From the NCBI GenBank assembly GCA_963795335.1, contig CAWCHI010000001.1, forward strand, positions 558,001 through 622,000: a stretch of 64,000 nucleotides of DNA, given 5' to 3'. Within the stretch, counting starts at the first letter, position 1. Each line of letters begins with the position of its first letter. This stretch comes from Trebonia sp963795335 (GTDB lineage Bacteria; Actinomycetota; Actinomycetes; Streptosporangiales; Streptosporangiaceae). The notes beneath the pieces are model-generated. The model was not told the origin of the DNA. It saw only the letters and a list, made by a program, of their open reading frames with translations, and searched no databases. Below are positions 24,632 through 34,657 of this stretch, in pieces. The translations under genes were made by a program, and so were the position numbers.

Positions 24632-26077
24632 GTGAGGAGCTGGACGTTGGAACAGCGCAAGGGACTCGTCCTTGCGGTCACGCTTACTGGCCAGTTCGCC
24701 ACCGGCTTTCCCGTCACGGTTCTCACCGTCGTACTGCCGGTCATCGCGCGCGGCTACAGCGTGTCTCCGGACTTGCTGGAATGGGCTATTACCGGGCCGA
24801 TGCTGGTGATGGCCATCTCGACCCCGGTGTTCGGGAAAATCGGCGACGTCTTCGGGCACCGCAGGCTGTTCCTGACTAGCCTGGCCGGCTCCGTCGTCCT
24901 CGCGCTGTTCACCGCCGCAGCCCCGTCGGCCTGGGCCCTGATCGGGATTCGGATCGCCAGCCAGGCGTTCGGCGCCGCCGCCCAGCCGTCCGCGCTCGCC
25001 CTGGTCATGCGGACGTACCCGCCCGGGGAACGCGCGCGGGCCTCGGGCTGGTGGTCGATGGTAGGGGCCGCGGCCCCCGTCGTCGGCCTGGTCATCGGCG
25101 GCCCGCTGGCGGAGGCGCTCGGCTGGCGCTCGCTGTTCCTGGTCCAGGCCGGGCTGACCGTCGTCGCGCTCGCCCTGGCCATCCCACTGCTGCCCAAGGG
25201 CCAGGTCGTGGAGCGGGTCAAGATCGACTACCCGGGCGCCGTCCTGCTGATGGCTGGAGTGCTGGGCATCCTGTTCGCCGTCAACCGGGCGCCCGCGGCC
25301 GGCCTGTCCGGGTACGTCGTCGCGATTTTCCTGGCCGGCGTGGCCACGACGGCCTTGTTCGTGTGGCGCCAGCAGCGGATCGCTTATCCCCTGATCCACT
25401 TCTCCTGGTTCCGTAATCCCGACTTCGGCTTGCCCATCGCGGTCCTGTTCTGCATTTTCTTCGGCTACATGGGCGGCTTCGTCATCTCGCCCATCTTCGT
25501 CGAGCTGGGCCTCGGCCTGTCGCTGGCGACTACGTCGCTGGTCATGATGAGCCGGCCGATCGCGAACAGCCTGCTCTCGCTGGTCTGGGTCCGGCTGCCG
25601 GCCCGCTGGAACCGCCATGGTCCCGTGGTCGGGGGCCTGTGCTCGGTCCTGGCGATGGGGGCTTTCGCGGTCGGCGCCGCCGAGCACTCCGTGCTCGCCT
25701 TCATCGTGGGCAACGTCCTCGGCGGGCTCGGCGTGGGCATCGCCCAGCCGGCCCTGACCGCCACCATGATCAACTCGGTCAGCACCGCGAACCAGGGCGC
25801 GGCCGGCGGCCAGCAGGTGATGGCCACGCAGATCGGCTCCGTCCTCGGGATCAGCGTGCTGAGCGGGATCGCGACTGGTCACCCGGTGACCGGGAGCGCC
25901 CCCGCCTGGATCCTGGCCTACCTGGTGGGCGGCGCGGTCGCCGCCGGGGCCGTGCTGCTGGGCCTCATGCTGGGCCGGCATGACCGCCGGGCGGCGGCGC
26001 GGGCAGACGCCGCGATCGAGGCCGCGCGCCTCAGCCAGACGCCGGTCCCGGACCTCGAGCAGGCTCCCCCCGCCTGA
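24632..26077 (+). CDS. MFS transporter, DHA2 (EmrB/QacA) drug-exporter type
   Basis: A 481-residue proton-driven exporter with about 14 helices. After the first helix pair comes the MFS signature GKIGDVFGHRRLFL, and motif C-like text GAAAPVVGLVIGGPLAEALGWRSLFL follows in helix 5, which is typical of drug/H+ antiporters. The GTG at 24632 is kept as the start, but a TTG at 24647 with GAGGAG six bases upstream is at least as good. No regulator gene is adjacent, and the substrate cannot be predicted. Confidence 0.85.
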   Translation: MRSWTLEQRKGLVLAVTLTGQFATGFPVTVLTVVLPVIARGYSVSPDLLEWAITGPMLVMAISTPVFGKIGDVFGHRRLFLTSLAGSVVLALFTAAAPSAWALIGIRIASQAFGAAAQPSALALVMRTYPPGERARASGWWSMVGAAAPVVGLVIGGPLAEALGWRSLFLVQAGLTVVALALAIPLLPKGQVVERVKIDYPGAVLLMAGVLGILFAVNRAPAAGLSGYVVAIFLAGVATTALFVWRQQRIAYPLIHFSWFRNPDFGLPIAVLFCIFFGYMGGFVISPIFVELGLGLSLATTSLVMMSRPIANSLLSLVWVRLPARWNRHGPVVGGLCSVLAMGAFAVGAAEHSVLAFIVGNVLGGLGVGIAQPALTATMINSVSTANQGAAGGQQVMATQIGSVLGISVLSGIATGHPVTGSAPAWILAYLVGGAVAAGAVLLGLMLGRHDRRAAARADAAIEAARLSQTPVPDLEQAPPA

Positions 26078-26109
26078 CGCGCGCCAGGTGACGCCTACCG
26101 CTGGCGGCC

Positions 26110-26817
26110 ATGATCATGTATGGATGGAGGGTGGCCAGTCCGTCGATTCCCCGGGATGTCGGCTATGCGGCCGTCGCGGGGTCTGCCTCCCCGCGCCTGC
26201 GGCTGGGCCTGGTCGCTGACACTCACATCCCGGAGGCCCGGGCCCAGCTGTGGCCGCAGGTATTCGACGCGTTCGCGGGCTGTGACGCGATCCTGCACGC
26301 GGGCGACATCCACGAGCTGTGGCTGCTGGACCAGCTGGAACAGGTCGCGCCGGTGTTCGCCGCCCGCGGCAACGGCGACGAGGGCTTCGGTGGCCGGCCG
26401 CGGGCCCGGGCCGACCCGCGGGTCCACGACACCTGGATCGTGCAGCTGAGCGGGGCGGGCGGGGGCGGCCTGCGGGTCGGGATCATCCACGACCTGACCA
26501 TCCCGGAGGTGCCGCCGCACCTGACCGTCGGCAACGTCAGCCGGCGGCGGTTCGGAGCCGAGCCGGCCACGCCGGAGGCGCTCGACGTAGTCGTCTACGG
26601 TGACACGCACGTCCAGCGCATCGACGTGATCGGCCGGGTCCTGTGCGTCAACCCCGGGTCGCCCACCTACCCGCACAACCTCGAGACACAGCTCGGCACC
26701 ATCGGCTTCCTCGACCTGGACGGCACCGCCGCCCGGGTCTCGATCTGCCAGCTGACCGAGTCCGGCTACGAGACGGTCGAGGTGACGGCGGTCCCGGCCG
26801 GGCCTCGGGCCGGGTAA
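26110..26817 (+). CDS. Metallophosphoesterase, YfcE/MJ0936-type
   Basis: A 235-residue phosphodiesterase-type protein. The metal-binding motifs come in the expected order: ADTHIPEA, HAGDIHE, GNGDE, IHDLT and YGDTHVQR, with the C-terminal NPGSPTYP. These are typical of the small YfcE family, which hydrolyses phosphodiesters with Mn or other divalent metals. About 30 residues precede the first strand and could be shortened by a later start. Twenty-seven bases separate it from the enoyl-CoA hydratase gene, and a second metallophosphoesterase follows that gene, so the three may form one unit. Confidence 0.82.
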   Translation: MIMYGWRVASPSIPRDVGYAAVAGSASPRLRLGLVADTHIPEARAQLWPQVFDAFAGCDAILHAGDIHELWLLDQLEQVAPVFAARGNGDEGFGGRPRARADPRVHDTWIVQLSGAGGGGLRVGIIHDLTIPEVPPHLTVGNVSRRRFGAEPATPEALDVVVYGDTHVQRIDVIGRVLCVNPGSPTYPHNLETQLGTIGFLDLDGTAARVSICQLTESGYETVEVTAVPAGPRAG

Positions 26818-26844
26818 TTTCCCCCGCGAGCAAAGGAGCGAGCC

Positions 26845-27747
26845 ATGGAATTCGAGAACGTCCTGGTCGACACCGACGGGCCGGTCGCCACGATCACCCT
26901 GAACCGCCCGGAGAAGCTGAACGCGCTGTCGGTCGGCCTGCGCGCCGACCTGCGGGCCGCGCTGGTCGCGCTGAGCCCTGGTGACCAGGTCCGGGTCATC
27001 CGGCTCAAGGGAGCCGGCCGGGCCTTCTGCCCCGGCTACGACCTCAGCCCCCGGCCGCGGACCGACCACGCGTACGACGCGGCCGACGCGGGTGCGCACG
27101 GTGACGGCCTGGCCGACCTCGGGGAGGCTGGCATCTCGGTGGACCGTGAGCAGCTGCGGGAGATGGCCGACAGCTGGATGTGGATGTGGAACTACCGCAA
27201 GCCGATCATCGCGCAGACGCACAGCTACTGCCTGTCGGGCGGCCTCGACCTGATCGGCACCTGCGACATCGTCTTCGCCGCGGAAGGCACCCGGTTCGGT
27301 CACCCGGCCGCCCGCGGGCTCGGCATCCCGCCCATCATGGGCATGCTGCCGATGAAGATCGGCGCCGCCGCGACCAAGGAGCTGATGTTCACCGGCGACC
27401 TGGTCGACGCGCAGACGGCCAAGGAGCTCGGGATCATCCAGCACGTCGTGCCCCTGGCCGAGCTCGACGAGCGGGTGATGGCGCTGTGCCAGCGCATCGC
27501 CATGCAGCCGCTGGACATGCTGACCGTCCACAAGCACATCACCAACCGCTGGATGGAACTGCAGGGCGTGCGGACCGCCGCCTACGAGAGCGCCGACTAC
27601 GACGCCATCGCCCACCTGTCCCCGGCGACCCGCGAGTTCGCCCGCCGGTCGCGCGAAGAGGGCCTGCGCTCCGCGCTGACCTGGCGGGACGCGCCCTATG
27701 CGACGGGGCCGGCGGCGGAGCACGACGCGGCCAACCGGCCGTCGTGA
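26845..27747 (+). CDS. Enoyl-CoA hydratase/isomerase family protein
   Basis: A 300-residue crotonase-fold enzyme. The start ATG follows AAAGGAG. It begins with PVATITLNRPEKLNALS. The oxyanion-hole segments are GAGRAFCPGYDL and QTHSYCLSGGLDLIGTCDIVFAAEGTRFGHP, followed by GMLPMKIGAAATKELMFTGDLVDAQTAKELGIIQHVVP. An insert of about 35 acidic residues follows the first oxyanion segment. Instead of the usual catalytic Glu pair, aromatic and small residues are seen, so the exact reaction on the CoA thioester cannot be assigned. Its stop overlaps the next start (GTGA). Confidence 0.82.
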   Translation: MEFENVLVDTDGPVATITLNRPEKLNALSVGLRADLRAALVALSPGDQVRVIRLKGAGRAFCPGYDLSPRPRTDHAYDAADAGAHGDGLADLGEAGISVDREQLREMADSWMWMWNYRKPIIAQTHSYCLSGGLDLIGTCDIVFAAEGTRFGHPAARGLGIPPIMGMLPMKIGAAATKELMFTGDLVDAQTAKELGIIQHVVPLAELDERVMALCQRIAMQPLDMLTVHKHITNRWMELQGVRTAAYESADYDAIAHLSPATREFARRSREEGLRSALTWRDAPYATGPAAEHDAANRPS

Positions 27748-28457
27748 CCGACCCGGGCCCGCCGTCCGCACTGCGCCTGCTGCACGTCTCCGACCTGCAC
27801 CTGGAAGGACCGGACGACGCCGAGCAGATCGTCGCCCTGGCCGCCCTGGCCCACGACCGGGCGGCCGGGGCGGTGCTGATCGTGGGCGACTTCTTCGACC
27901 ACGGGCGGGTCAGCGCGGCGACGCTGGCGGCCACGGCGGCCGCACTGGCCCAGGTGCGCGCCCCGGTGGTGATCCTGCCGGGCAACCATGACCCGTTCCT
28001 GCCGGGCTCGCCGTATGCCCGGGCTGACCTCGGCGCCAACGTGCACGTGCTCAGCACCCCCGGCGGCGAGACCCGCCACCTGCCCGAACTCGACCTGGAC
28101 ATCTGGGGCCGCCCGCACACGAGCTACGCGGACTTCCGGCCGCTGGAAGACGTCCCGCCTCGCGGCAAGGCCACCTGGCAGGTCGCCCTGGCGCACGGCC
28201 ACCTGACGCGGGGGGCCGCTGACGTCGGGCGCGCCTACCCGATCAGCCCGGAGGAGATCGCCGCCAGCGGCCGCGACTACGTGGCCCTCGGCCACTGGGA
28301 CGTGCCCTTCGATGCCAGCTCCGGGGTGGTCACCGCGGTGTACTCGGGCTCGCCGAGCCGCGTCGGGAGCTGCGCCCTTATCACCTTGCGGCTGGGCCCG
28401 GACGGCGGCCGGCGGGTGTGCGTCGAGCGGCTCAAGGTCAGTCCGCGCAGGGACTGA
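27744..28457 (+). CDS. Metallophosphoesterase, calcineurin-like (SbcD/CpdA type)
   Basis: A 237-residue phosphoesterase starting at a GTG that overlaps the previous stop by four bases. It has the complete metal-site series: HVSDLHLEGP, VGDFFDHGR, LPGNHDPFLPGSPY, AHGHLTRG and LGHWDVPF. It lacks the partner domains of nuclease SbcD, so a stand-alone phosphodiesterase or phosphatase is more likely. Coupling to the enoyl-CoA hydratase suggests action on a common metabolite or coenzyme derivative. That is inference. Confidence 0.82.
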   Translation: MTDPGPPSALRLLHVSDLHLEGPDDAEQIVALAALAHDRAAGAVLIVGDFFDHGRVSAATLAATAAALAQVRAPVVILPGNHDPFLPGSPYARADLGANVHVLSTPGGETRHLPELDLDIWGRPHTSYADFRPLEDVPPRGKATWQVALAHGHLTRGAADVGRAYPISPEEIAASGRDYVALGHWDVPFDASSGVVTAVYSGSPSRVGSCALITLRLGPDGGRRVCVERLKVSPRRD

Positions 28458-28502
28458 AGGCCGGGTCCCACCGCCAGCCCCGCGCACCAGTCGGTGCCTG
28501 GC

Positions 28503-28808
28503 TCAGCCCCCCAGCGGGCCAACCTGGGCGATCTCGTACCGGAGCAGCTCCGAGTCCAGGACCTCGATGCCGTCGGCCGGGCGCGGGCTGGCCCGGTTGG
28601 CGGCGGCGTGCGCGGCCAGGTCCTCCGCGGTCTCCCAGCGCTCGTACAAGTTCACCAGTGCGGGGTCAAGCGGGTCGGGGCTCATGGCGTAGGCATGACA
28701 GCCCTTCTCGCCGCGCGAGCGCACCATCGCGGCCTTGCGGTTCTCGATGAAGGCGGCCCGGTTAGCCGGGTCGACCCTGAAATAGCCGGCCACGATGATC
28801 ATCAGCAC
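28503..28808 (-). CDS. Antibiotic biosynthesis monooxygenase (ABM) domain protein
   Basis: A 101-residue ferredoxin-like single-domain protein. It starts MIIVAGYFRVDPANRAAFIENRKAAMVRSR, continues with GCHAYAMSPDPLDPALVNLYERWETAEDLAAHAA and ends with LLRYEIAQ, the strand-helix-strand pattern of the ABM/YgiN family. These dimeric proteins act on quinols or degrade heme, and the substrate here is unknown. It lies convergent to the metallophosphoesterase and downstream of the DUF1684 gene. Confidence 0.85.
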   Translation of the reverse strand: MLMIIVAGYFRVDPANRAAFIENRKAAMVRSRGEKGCHAYAMSPDPLDPALVNLYERWETAEDLAAHAAANRASPRPADGIEVLDSELLRYEIAQVGPLGG

Positions 28809-28883
28809 CTCCCGGAAGCGGTGCCGCGGTTTACGGCCCCGCCCACGAACGTAGCGCGGGCCTGGCGCCCTGCCAATGGCTGC

Positions 28884-29504
28884 TCAGGTCGTCAGCCGCT
28901 CCCCGGCGTTGACCGCCACGTCGATGGTGTTCTCGGGCGGCGCCAGCGGGCACACCCAGCGCGGGTCGTACCGGCACGACGGGTGGTAGGTGAAGTTGAA
29001 GTCGAGGACGATGCGCTGGCCGTCGGATCCGAGGTCGGCCCCCTTGGCCGTGTCGAGGAGGTAGCGGCCCCCGCCGTAGCTGGCGCCGCCGGCGGTCGCG
29101 TCCCGCACCGGCAGGAAGAACCCGCCACCGTACTGGTCCAGCCACCACAGCGCGAGCCGTCGTCCGACCGGGGCGGGGATCGTCAGCCAGCCGATCTGCT
29201 CCAGCCGGGTGACCCCGTCCGGACCGGTGTCGATCTCGAGCCGCCGGGGCTCCGCCGCTGACTCGACGGGCACGGTGAACCGCAGCGCCGGATCGTAGGG
29301 CCAGTACGGCACGCCGGTGACCCGCAGCGGGTCGCCGTCGGGCAGCGCGCTGCTCGGATGGGAACGCATCAGCGCATCGCGCCCCGACCGCCACCGCGCG
29401 TGCGCCACGGCGGGATCCGCCTGGTCCCGGACGGCCGCGTACAAGGCGGCGGTGGCGCGGCGCCAGTCCGCGAGCTGCACGGCCGTTACCGGGTCCATGG
29501 CCAC
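28884..29504 (-). CDS. DUF1684 family protein
   Basis: A 206-residue cytosolic protein of the DUF1684 family. Landmarks are an N-terminal helix DWRRATAALYAAVRDQ, HPSSALPDGDPLRVTGVPYWPYDPALRF, a beta-rich middle (IGWLTIPAPVGRRLALWWLDQYGGGFFLPVRDATAG) and the signature GGGRYLLDTAKGADLG with VLDFNFTYHPSCRYDPRWVCPLAPPENT. The function is not known. The conserved Asn/Tyr/His/Cys cluster near the C-terminus looks like a binding site. Confidence 0.85.
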   Translation of the reverse strand: MAMDPVTAVQLADWRRATAALYAAVRDQADPAVAHARWRSGRDALMRSHPSSALPDGDPLRVTGVPYWPYDPALRFTVPVESAAEPRRLEIDTGPDGVTRLEQIGWLTIPAPVGRRLALWWLDQYGGGFFLPVRDATAGGASYGGGRYLLDTAKGADLGSDGQRIVLDFNFTYHPSCRYDPRWVCPLAPPENTIDVAVNAGERLTT

Positions 29505-29546
29505 GATCCTACGGGGCGCGGGTACTACGGGGTGCCGCCAGTGGTT

Positions 29547-29582
29547 CCGGGGACGGGTAACCGGGTGGACACCCGTCCCCGG
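29547..29582 (-). terminator. Hairpin terminator, 12-bp perfect stem
   Basis: CCGGGGACGGGT (29547-29558) and ACCCGTCCCCGG (29571-29582) form a perfect 12-bp stem with a 12-nt loop. It lies about 107 nt beyond the stop of the DUF72 gene, and is the likely end of the GH15-DUF72 transcript. There is no strong U tract, as is usual in Actinobacteria. Confidence 0.6.
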
Positions 29583-29688
29583 GTCTGAGGGCCGGGTGTC
29601 TGGAGCGGCTCAAGCCTGCGTCTGCCCCGATAAACGCCGGCGAAACAATCCTGAACCCGTCGGCCCGGGGGGATCTGCCCGATCGCGG

Positions 29689-30423
29689 TCACTGGTCCAG
29701 GAGGGCCCGGAGGGTGCGCGCGTTGCGCACGGCGTTGGCGTCCCCGTCGTTGTTGAAGTACACGTAGACGTCGCGGCCGCCGCGGTCCCACTCGCCGATC
29801 CGCTCCGCCCACCAGCTCAGGTCGGCCTCGGAGTAGGAGCCCCCGTACAAGTGCTCGTGGTCCGGGCCGTGCATCCGGACGTAGACGAAGTCGGTGGTGG
29901 CGCGCAGTACGCACGGGAGCCGGGCACCGCTCATCACGCAGTAGGCGGCGTTGTGTGCGGCCAGCAGGCCGAAGACCTCGTCGCAGTGCCAGCTCGGGTG
30001 CCGGAACTCGACCGCGACGCGCATCCACGGCGGGACCCGCGCGAGGAAGTAGCCCAGGCGGGCGTCGTCGCGCCCCTGGCTGGGCGGCAGCTGGACCAGC
30101 AGCACCGCCCGGCGGCCGTCCAGCTCGTGCCAGCCCGCCGTGATGCGCTCCAGCCAGGTCTCCGGCCCGTACAGCGTGCGCGCGTGGGTCAGGCCACGCG
30201 GGGCCTTGACCGACAGGCGGAAGCCGTCCGGCAGGCGGCGGCGCCAGCCGGCGAAGGCACCCGGCGCTGGCCAGCGGTAGAAGCTGCTGTTCAGCTCGGC
30301 CGTGTCAAAGGCCTGGGTGTAGCGGGCGAGACGGTCGCGGGCAGGCAGGCCGGGTGGGTACAGCTCGGGCTGCCAGTGGTCGTAACTCCAGCCCGACGTC
30401 CCGATCCAGGCGGCCCCGCTCAC
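29689..30423 (-). CDS. DUF72 family protein (TIM-barrel)
   Basis: A 244-residue DUF72 protein. It starts at a GTG (30423) that overlaps the stop of the GH15 gene (GTGA). Family landmarks are WIGTSGWSYDHWQPELYPPG, TAELNSSFYRWP, FRLSVKAPRGLTH, VLLVQLPPS, VAVEFRHPSWHCDEVFGLL, VYVRMHGPDHEHLYGGSYS and DVYVYFNNDGDANAVRNA. The fold resembles a TIM barrel and the biochemical role is unknown. Because the GH15 frame is broken, a naive reading fuses the two proteins into one 826-residue chain. Restoring the frame separates them cleanly. Confidence 0.85.
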   Translation of the reverse strand: MSGAAWIGTSGWSYDHWQPELYPPGLPARDRLARYTQAFDTAELNSSFYRWPAPGAFAGWRRRLPDGFRLSVKAPRGLTHARTLYGPETWLERITAGWHELDGRRAVLLVQLPPSQGRDDARLGYFLARVPPWMRVAVEFRHPSWHCDEVFGLLAAHNAAYCVMSGARLPCVLRATTDFVYVRMHGPDHEHLYGGSYSEADLSWWAERIGEWDRGGRDVYVYFNNDGDANAVRNARTLRALLDQ

Positions 30424-32218
30424 TCGCCGAAGCCGAGCCGGACGTCGCGGGACAGGGTGACCGCGCACTCCAGCATCCCCGCGTGCACGAACGCCTGGGG
30501 CAGGTTCCCCCGCATCTGCCGCTGGTGCACGTCGTACTCCTCGGTGTAGAGCCCGGCCGGGCCCGGCCGCCGAGCGGTTGCGCTCGAACCAGTGCGCCGC
30601 CGCTACCGGGTGGCCGCGGGCGTGCTCCACCAGCGCCATCCAGAAGCCGCAGAGCAGGAACGCGCCCTCCGCCAGGTGCAGCGGCCGGGCATCGTGGCGG
30701 AAGCGGTAGGCGAACCCGTCGACCCCCAGCTCGTCGCGGACCGCGTCCATGGTGGCGACGTTGCGCGGGTCGGACAGCCCCAGGCCGCCGCGGATGACCG
30801 CGTTCAGCAGCGCGGCGTCCACCCGCTCGTCACCGGGCGCGCGCTGCCACCGGCCCGAGGGGTGCACGCAGTCCTTGAGGCTGGCCGCGATCGCGTCGGC
30901 CAGCGAACTCCACCCGGCCGCCTCCCGCCGTCCGTGGGCGCCCCCGGCGCCGGCCGCGTCGGCGATCGCGCGCAGCCCGGACACGCAGGCCATCCGCGAG
31001 TGCGCCCAGTGCCGGTTGTCGAGTTCCCAGATGCCAGCGTCCGGTTCCTGCCAGCGCTGCGCGATGGCACCGGCCGCGACCTCGGCCGCCCGCCACTCGT
31101 CGTCGCCCAGCATGTCGTGGGTGGCCGCGGCGGCCAGCAGGGACAGCGCCTCGCCGAACGCGTCCAGCTGCAGCTGCCCCCGCACCCAGTTGCCACTGCG
31201 GGGCACCCCGCCGGGGAAGCCGCGCAACCGGATCCGGTGCTCGGCCGGGATCGCCTCGCCCGACACCGTGTACCCGGGCATCATCGCGGGCCCGTCGGCC
31301 AGCAGCCGCTCGCTGACGAAGCGGACCGCGCCGGCCAGCATCGGGTGCGGCCCGTGCGCGGCGAGGGCCAGCCCCGTGTAGCACTGGTCCCGAATCCAGG
31401 CGTAGCGGTAGTCGTAGTTGCGCCCAGCCTCCAGCCGCTCGGGCAGCGAGGTGGTGGCGGCGGCCACCATCCCCCCGCTGGCCGACGTGAGACCGCGCAG
31501 CACCGCGTAGGCGTGCCGGGCGTCCGCCACCGCGATCAGGTCATCACACTCCGGCACCACCTGCGACCAGGACTCCTCGGTCTCCGACCACAGCCGATCC
31601 GGGTCCGGCAGCGCATCCGGCAGCCGCCGGTCACTAATCTCCAGAACGAGGTCATGGTGCTCCCCCGGCGCCAGGCGCAGCGTCACGGCCAGCCCGCCGC
31701 CGGCCGGGCGGGCCTTCCCGGCCCCGCTCCAGCGGAACCGCAGGGCCCCGCTGCGCCCGGTCCACACGTCCCCGCGGGCGTCGCGCTCTCGCTTGAGATC
31801 GGTCATCTGCCCGCGCCCGAACCCGCCCCGCAGGTCGAGGAAGGCGGTTACCCGGGAGGGCCCGTCCAGCGCCTCGACCCGGCGCAGCATGACCGCCCGG
31901 TGCGGGTCGGCCGGCATCGCCAGGGCCTCCCGGCACTCGGTCTTCCAGTCGCTGACCCAGCGGCTGCGCCAGATAAGGGTCCCGCTCTCGTAGTAGCCGC
32001 CCCACACGTGCCACCGGTCGGCCGGGGCGACCGTGTACCGGCCGGCGCGCGCCGAGCAGCCCGCCGAACGCGGACGGGCTGTCCCAGCGGGGCACGCACA
32101 TCCAGGCGACGCTGCCGTCCGGTCCGATGAGCGCGCCCCGTTCCCCGTCGGCCACCAGCGCGTACTCACGCAGCACGCGGGGGCTCAGGACATCATCAGC
32201 GGCAGTGTCGTTGCTCAT
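30420..32218 (-). CDS. Glycoside hydrolase family 15 (glucoamylase/trehalase-like), frameshifted
   Basis: A protein of about 600 residues with the GH15 layout. The N-terminal beta domain carries REYALVADGERGALIGPDGSVAWMCVPRWDS. The (alpha/alpha)6 catalytic domain has YDYRYAWIRDQCYTGLALAA, GEAIPAEHRIRLRGFPGG, GQLQLDAFGEALSLL and DAGIWELDNRHWAHSRMACVSGLRA (catalytic Glu region). Actinobacterial members cleave alpha-glucans or trehalose. The ATG at 32218 follows AAGGAGGAGC. Two frame breaks are seen. Near 32040 the frame changes between GGLLGA and RAGRYTV. Near 30565, beyond HWFERNRS, the correct text (LYTEEYDVHQRQMRGNLPQ) lies in another frame. Both fall in GC-palindromic stretches and look like sequence errors. 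Confidence 0.8.
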
Positions 32219-32343
32219 GCGCTCCTCCTTCCACTTCCGGGCGGTCCCATGCCGGCTTTTTCGTTTGAGAAGCCGCCTGGCAGGAAGTAGGGGCGAACTG
32301 CATCGGCCAGGCGACAGGCCAGGCCGGAAGGCGAAGGAAGGCG

Positions 32344-33481
32344 GTGCGTCCCGTGAGCGAGGCGGGCCAGAGGGACCTGACCGGCAAGACCGTCGTTGTG
32401 ACCGGGGCCAGCGCCGGCATCGGCCGGGCGACGGCGGTGCTGTTCGCCCGCCGGGGCGCCCGGGTGGCGCTGATCGCCCGGGGCGAGGCGGGCCTGGACG
32501 GCGCGGCGGCGGAGATCTTGCGGGACGGCGGCACCGCGCTGGTGCGGCCGGCCGACGTCGCCGACTTCGACGCGGTCGACGCGGCCGCCAGCCAGGTTGA
32601 GTCCGAGCTCGGGCCGATCGACGTGTGGGTCAACGTGGCCTTCACCTCGGTCTTCGCCCCGTTCACGGAGATCACCCCGGCCGAGTTCCGGCGGGTCACC
32701 GAGGTCAGCTACCTGGGCTACGTGCACGGCACGATGGCCGCGCTGGCCCGGATGAAGCCGCGCGACCACGGCACGATCGTGCAGGTCGGCTCCGCCCTCG
32801 GGTACCGGGCCATCCCGCTTGCAGTCGGCCTACTGCGGCGCCAAGCACGCGATCAACGGGTTCACCGAGTCGGTCCGCACCGAGCTGCTGCACGACCACA
32901 GCCACGTGAACATCACCGTCGTGCAGATGCCAGCCGTCAACACGCCGCAGTTTTCCTGGGTGCTGTCCCGGCTGCCGCGCCACGCGCAGCCGGTCCCGCC
33001 GATCTACCAGCCCGAGGTGGCAGCCGAGGCGGTCGTGTTCGCGGCCGAGCACGCGGGCCGCAAGGAGTACTGGGCGGGCGGGTCGACCGCGGCGACCATC
33101 TTCGCCCAGAAGTTCGCCGCCCCGGTCCTCGACCGCTACCTGGGCCGCACCGGCTACAAGTCGCAGCAGACGAACCAGCCGGAGACCCCCGGCCGGCCGA
33201 ACAACTTGTGGAAGCCGCTCGACGAGGCGCCCGGCACCGACCACGGCGCGCACGGCGAGTTCGACGACCGGGCCCGCGACCGCAGCGGCCACGACGAGCT
33301 GTCCCAGGCGGCCGAGCTGGTGGGTGCGGCGGTCACCGGCCCGGCGGCGGAGGCCGGGCCGAATCTGGCCGCGTCGGCCCGGAGCGCCGGGGCGGCCGCC
33401 GTCATCGCCGCCGAGGAGGCCGGCTCGGTCGTCACCCGCGCCTTCGGGTCGCTGATCACGACCGCCCGGCGCCGCAAGTGA
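32344..33481 (+). CDS. SDR-family oxidoreductase, one frameshift
   Basis: An NAD(P)-dependent short-chain dehydrogenase of about 379 residues, longer than the usual 250. It has TGASAGIGRA for the cofactor, ADVADFDAV, NVAF, the catalytic Ser in VGSALGYRAIPL and the Tyr-Lys pair in YCGAKHA. The C-terminal extension of about 120 residues includes KSQQTNQPETPGRPNNLW and an Ala/Arg-rich end. One base too many near 32819 (CTTGCAG) separates the Ser from the Tyr motif. Removing it restores a continuous frame. Start is GTG 32344 or 32353. It diverges from the GH15 gene. Confidence 0.82.
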
Positions 33482-33507
33482 GCCCCCACCGCCGAAGGGA
33501 AACCCAG

Positions 33508-33976
33508 ATGAAACTGCTCCAGCCGCGTTCTGCGAGCGGACGCGCCGAGTACGGCATCGACCGGATGATCGCGAACGTGGAGACCGGCCGGTTCGAGCGC
33601 AGCCTGTCCGCCCTGACCGCGGCGGGTGCGCTGGTCACCGCGGCCGAGATCTACTTCGAGCACGACAGCGCCAGCTTCGGCAACAAGATGATGTGGATCC
33701 CGGTCGCCCTCGGGCCCGATCGGCGCGGTCGCGGGCGTGGCCGGGTTCTTCAGCCAGCGGATGGCCAAGACGGCCCTGCCGGTGGCCTCGGCCGCCATCG
33801 TCGCCAACGGCCTGCAGGGCACCTACCTGCATGCCCGCGGGATCGCGCAGAAGCCGGGCGGCTGGGCCAATGCCCGCTACAACCTGGAGATGGGGCCGCC
33901 GCTGCTGGCGCCCCTGCTGGTCACCATGGTCGGCGGGATGGGACTGCTGGCCGCGATCTTGCGCCGCGAGAAATGA
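33508..33976 (+). CDS. Hypothetical membrane protein, one frameshift
   Basis: A protein of about 155 residues. The N-terminal part (MKLLQPRSASGRAEYGIDRM, then a helix around LTAAGALVTAAEIYFEH) and the C-terminal part (MAGFFSQRMAKTALPVASAAIVANG, then LLAPLLVTMVGGMGLLAAILRREK) lie in different frames that join near 33715, where CTCGGGCCCG seems to have one base too many. It has about four hydrophobic segments. It sits between the SDR and the gluconate-dehydrogenase-like subunit and overlaps the latter by four bases, so it probably works with the oxidase pair as a membrane component. Confidence 0.65.
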
Positions 33977-34657
33977 CCGGCGGCAAGGCCGGGTCGGACG
34001 CGCAGGCCGAGGCCGGGATCGCGCCCCGCATCAGCGGCCCGGGAGACGACCGCTTCCCCGGCTTCGACGTGCTCGACCAGGTCAGCCACTGGGACCCGGT
34101 GACGGCAGGCCTGGTGCTGTCCCGGGTGGGCATGCCGCCCGACATCCGGTTCTTCACCCCGGCCGAGGAGGCCACGGCCACGGCGCTGTGCGACCGGCTG
34201 CTGGGCCAGGACGGCGAGCCGAAGGTCGCGGTCGTCCCCGCGATCGACGCCCGGCTGGCCGAACGGCAGACCGACGGCTGGCGTTACACCGACATGCCAG
34301 AAGACGGGCAGGCCTGGCGCGACACGCTCCGGTTACCTCGACGAGGACGCCCAGGTCGGCCTGCTCCCGCACGTTCGCGCAGGCCGCGGCGGAGGACCAG
34401 CGCGCCGCTCATCCAGGCGGTGCAGGACCTGGGGGCCAAGGACTGGCACGGGCTGAACGCCGCCCACGTGTGGAGCCTGTGGACGCGGTACGCCTGCACC
34501 GCGTTCTACGCCCACCCGTCGGCCTGGAACGAGATCGGCTTCCCCGGCCCGGCCTACCCGCGCGGCTACAAGAACCCCGGCGTCGAGCGCGCGGGAACCG
34601 TTCGAGGTGCGCCGACGCCCGCCCCTCCCGCGACCCGGTCCCGGGAAAGGACGACTG

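Noticed and set aside
26110..28457. SbcCD-type nuclease for the two metallophosphoesterases
   Set aside because: Neither has the SbcD capping domain and no SbcC partner gene is adjacent.
29689..32169. A natural GH15-DUF72 fusion protein
   Set aside because: The GH15 C-terminus (LYTEEYDVHQRQ to a TGA at 30420) lies in another frame, and DUF72 has its own GTG overlapping that stop, so the fusion is a product of a frame break.
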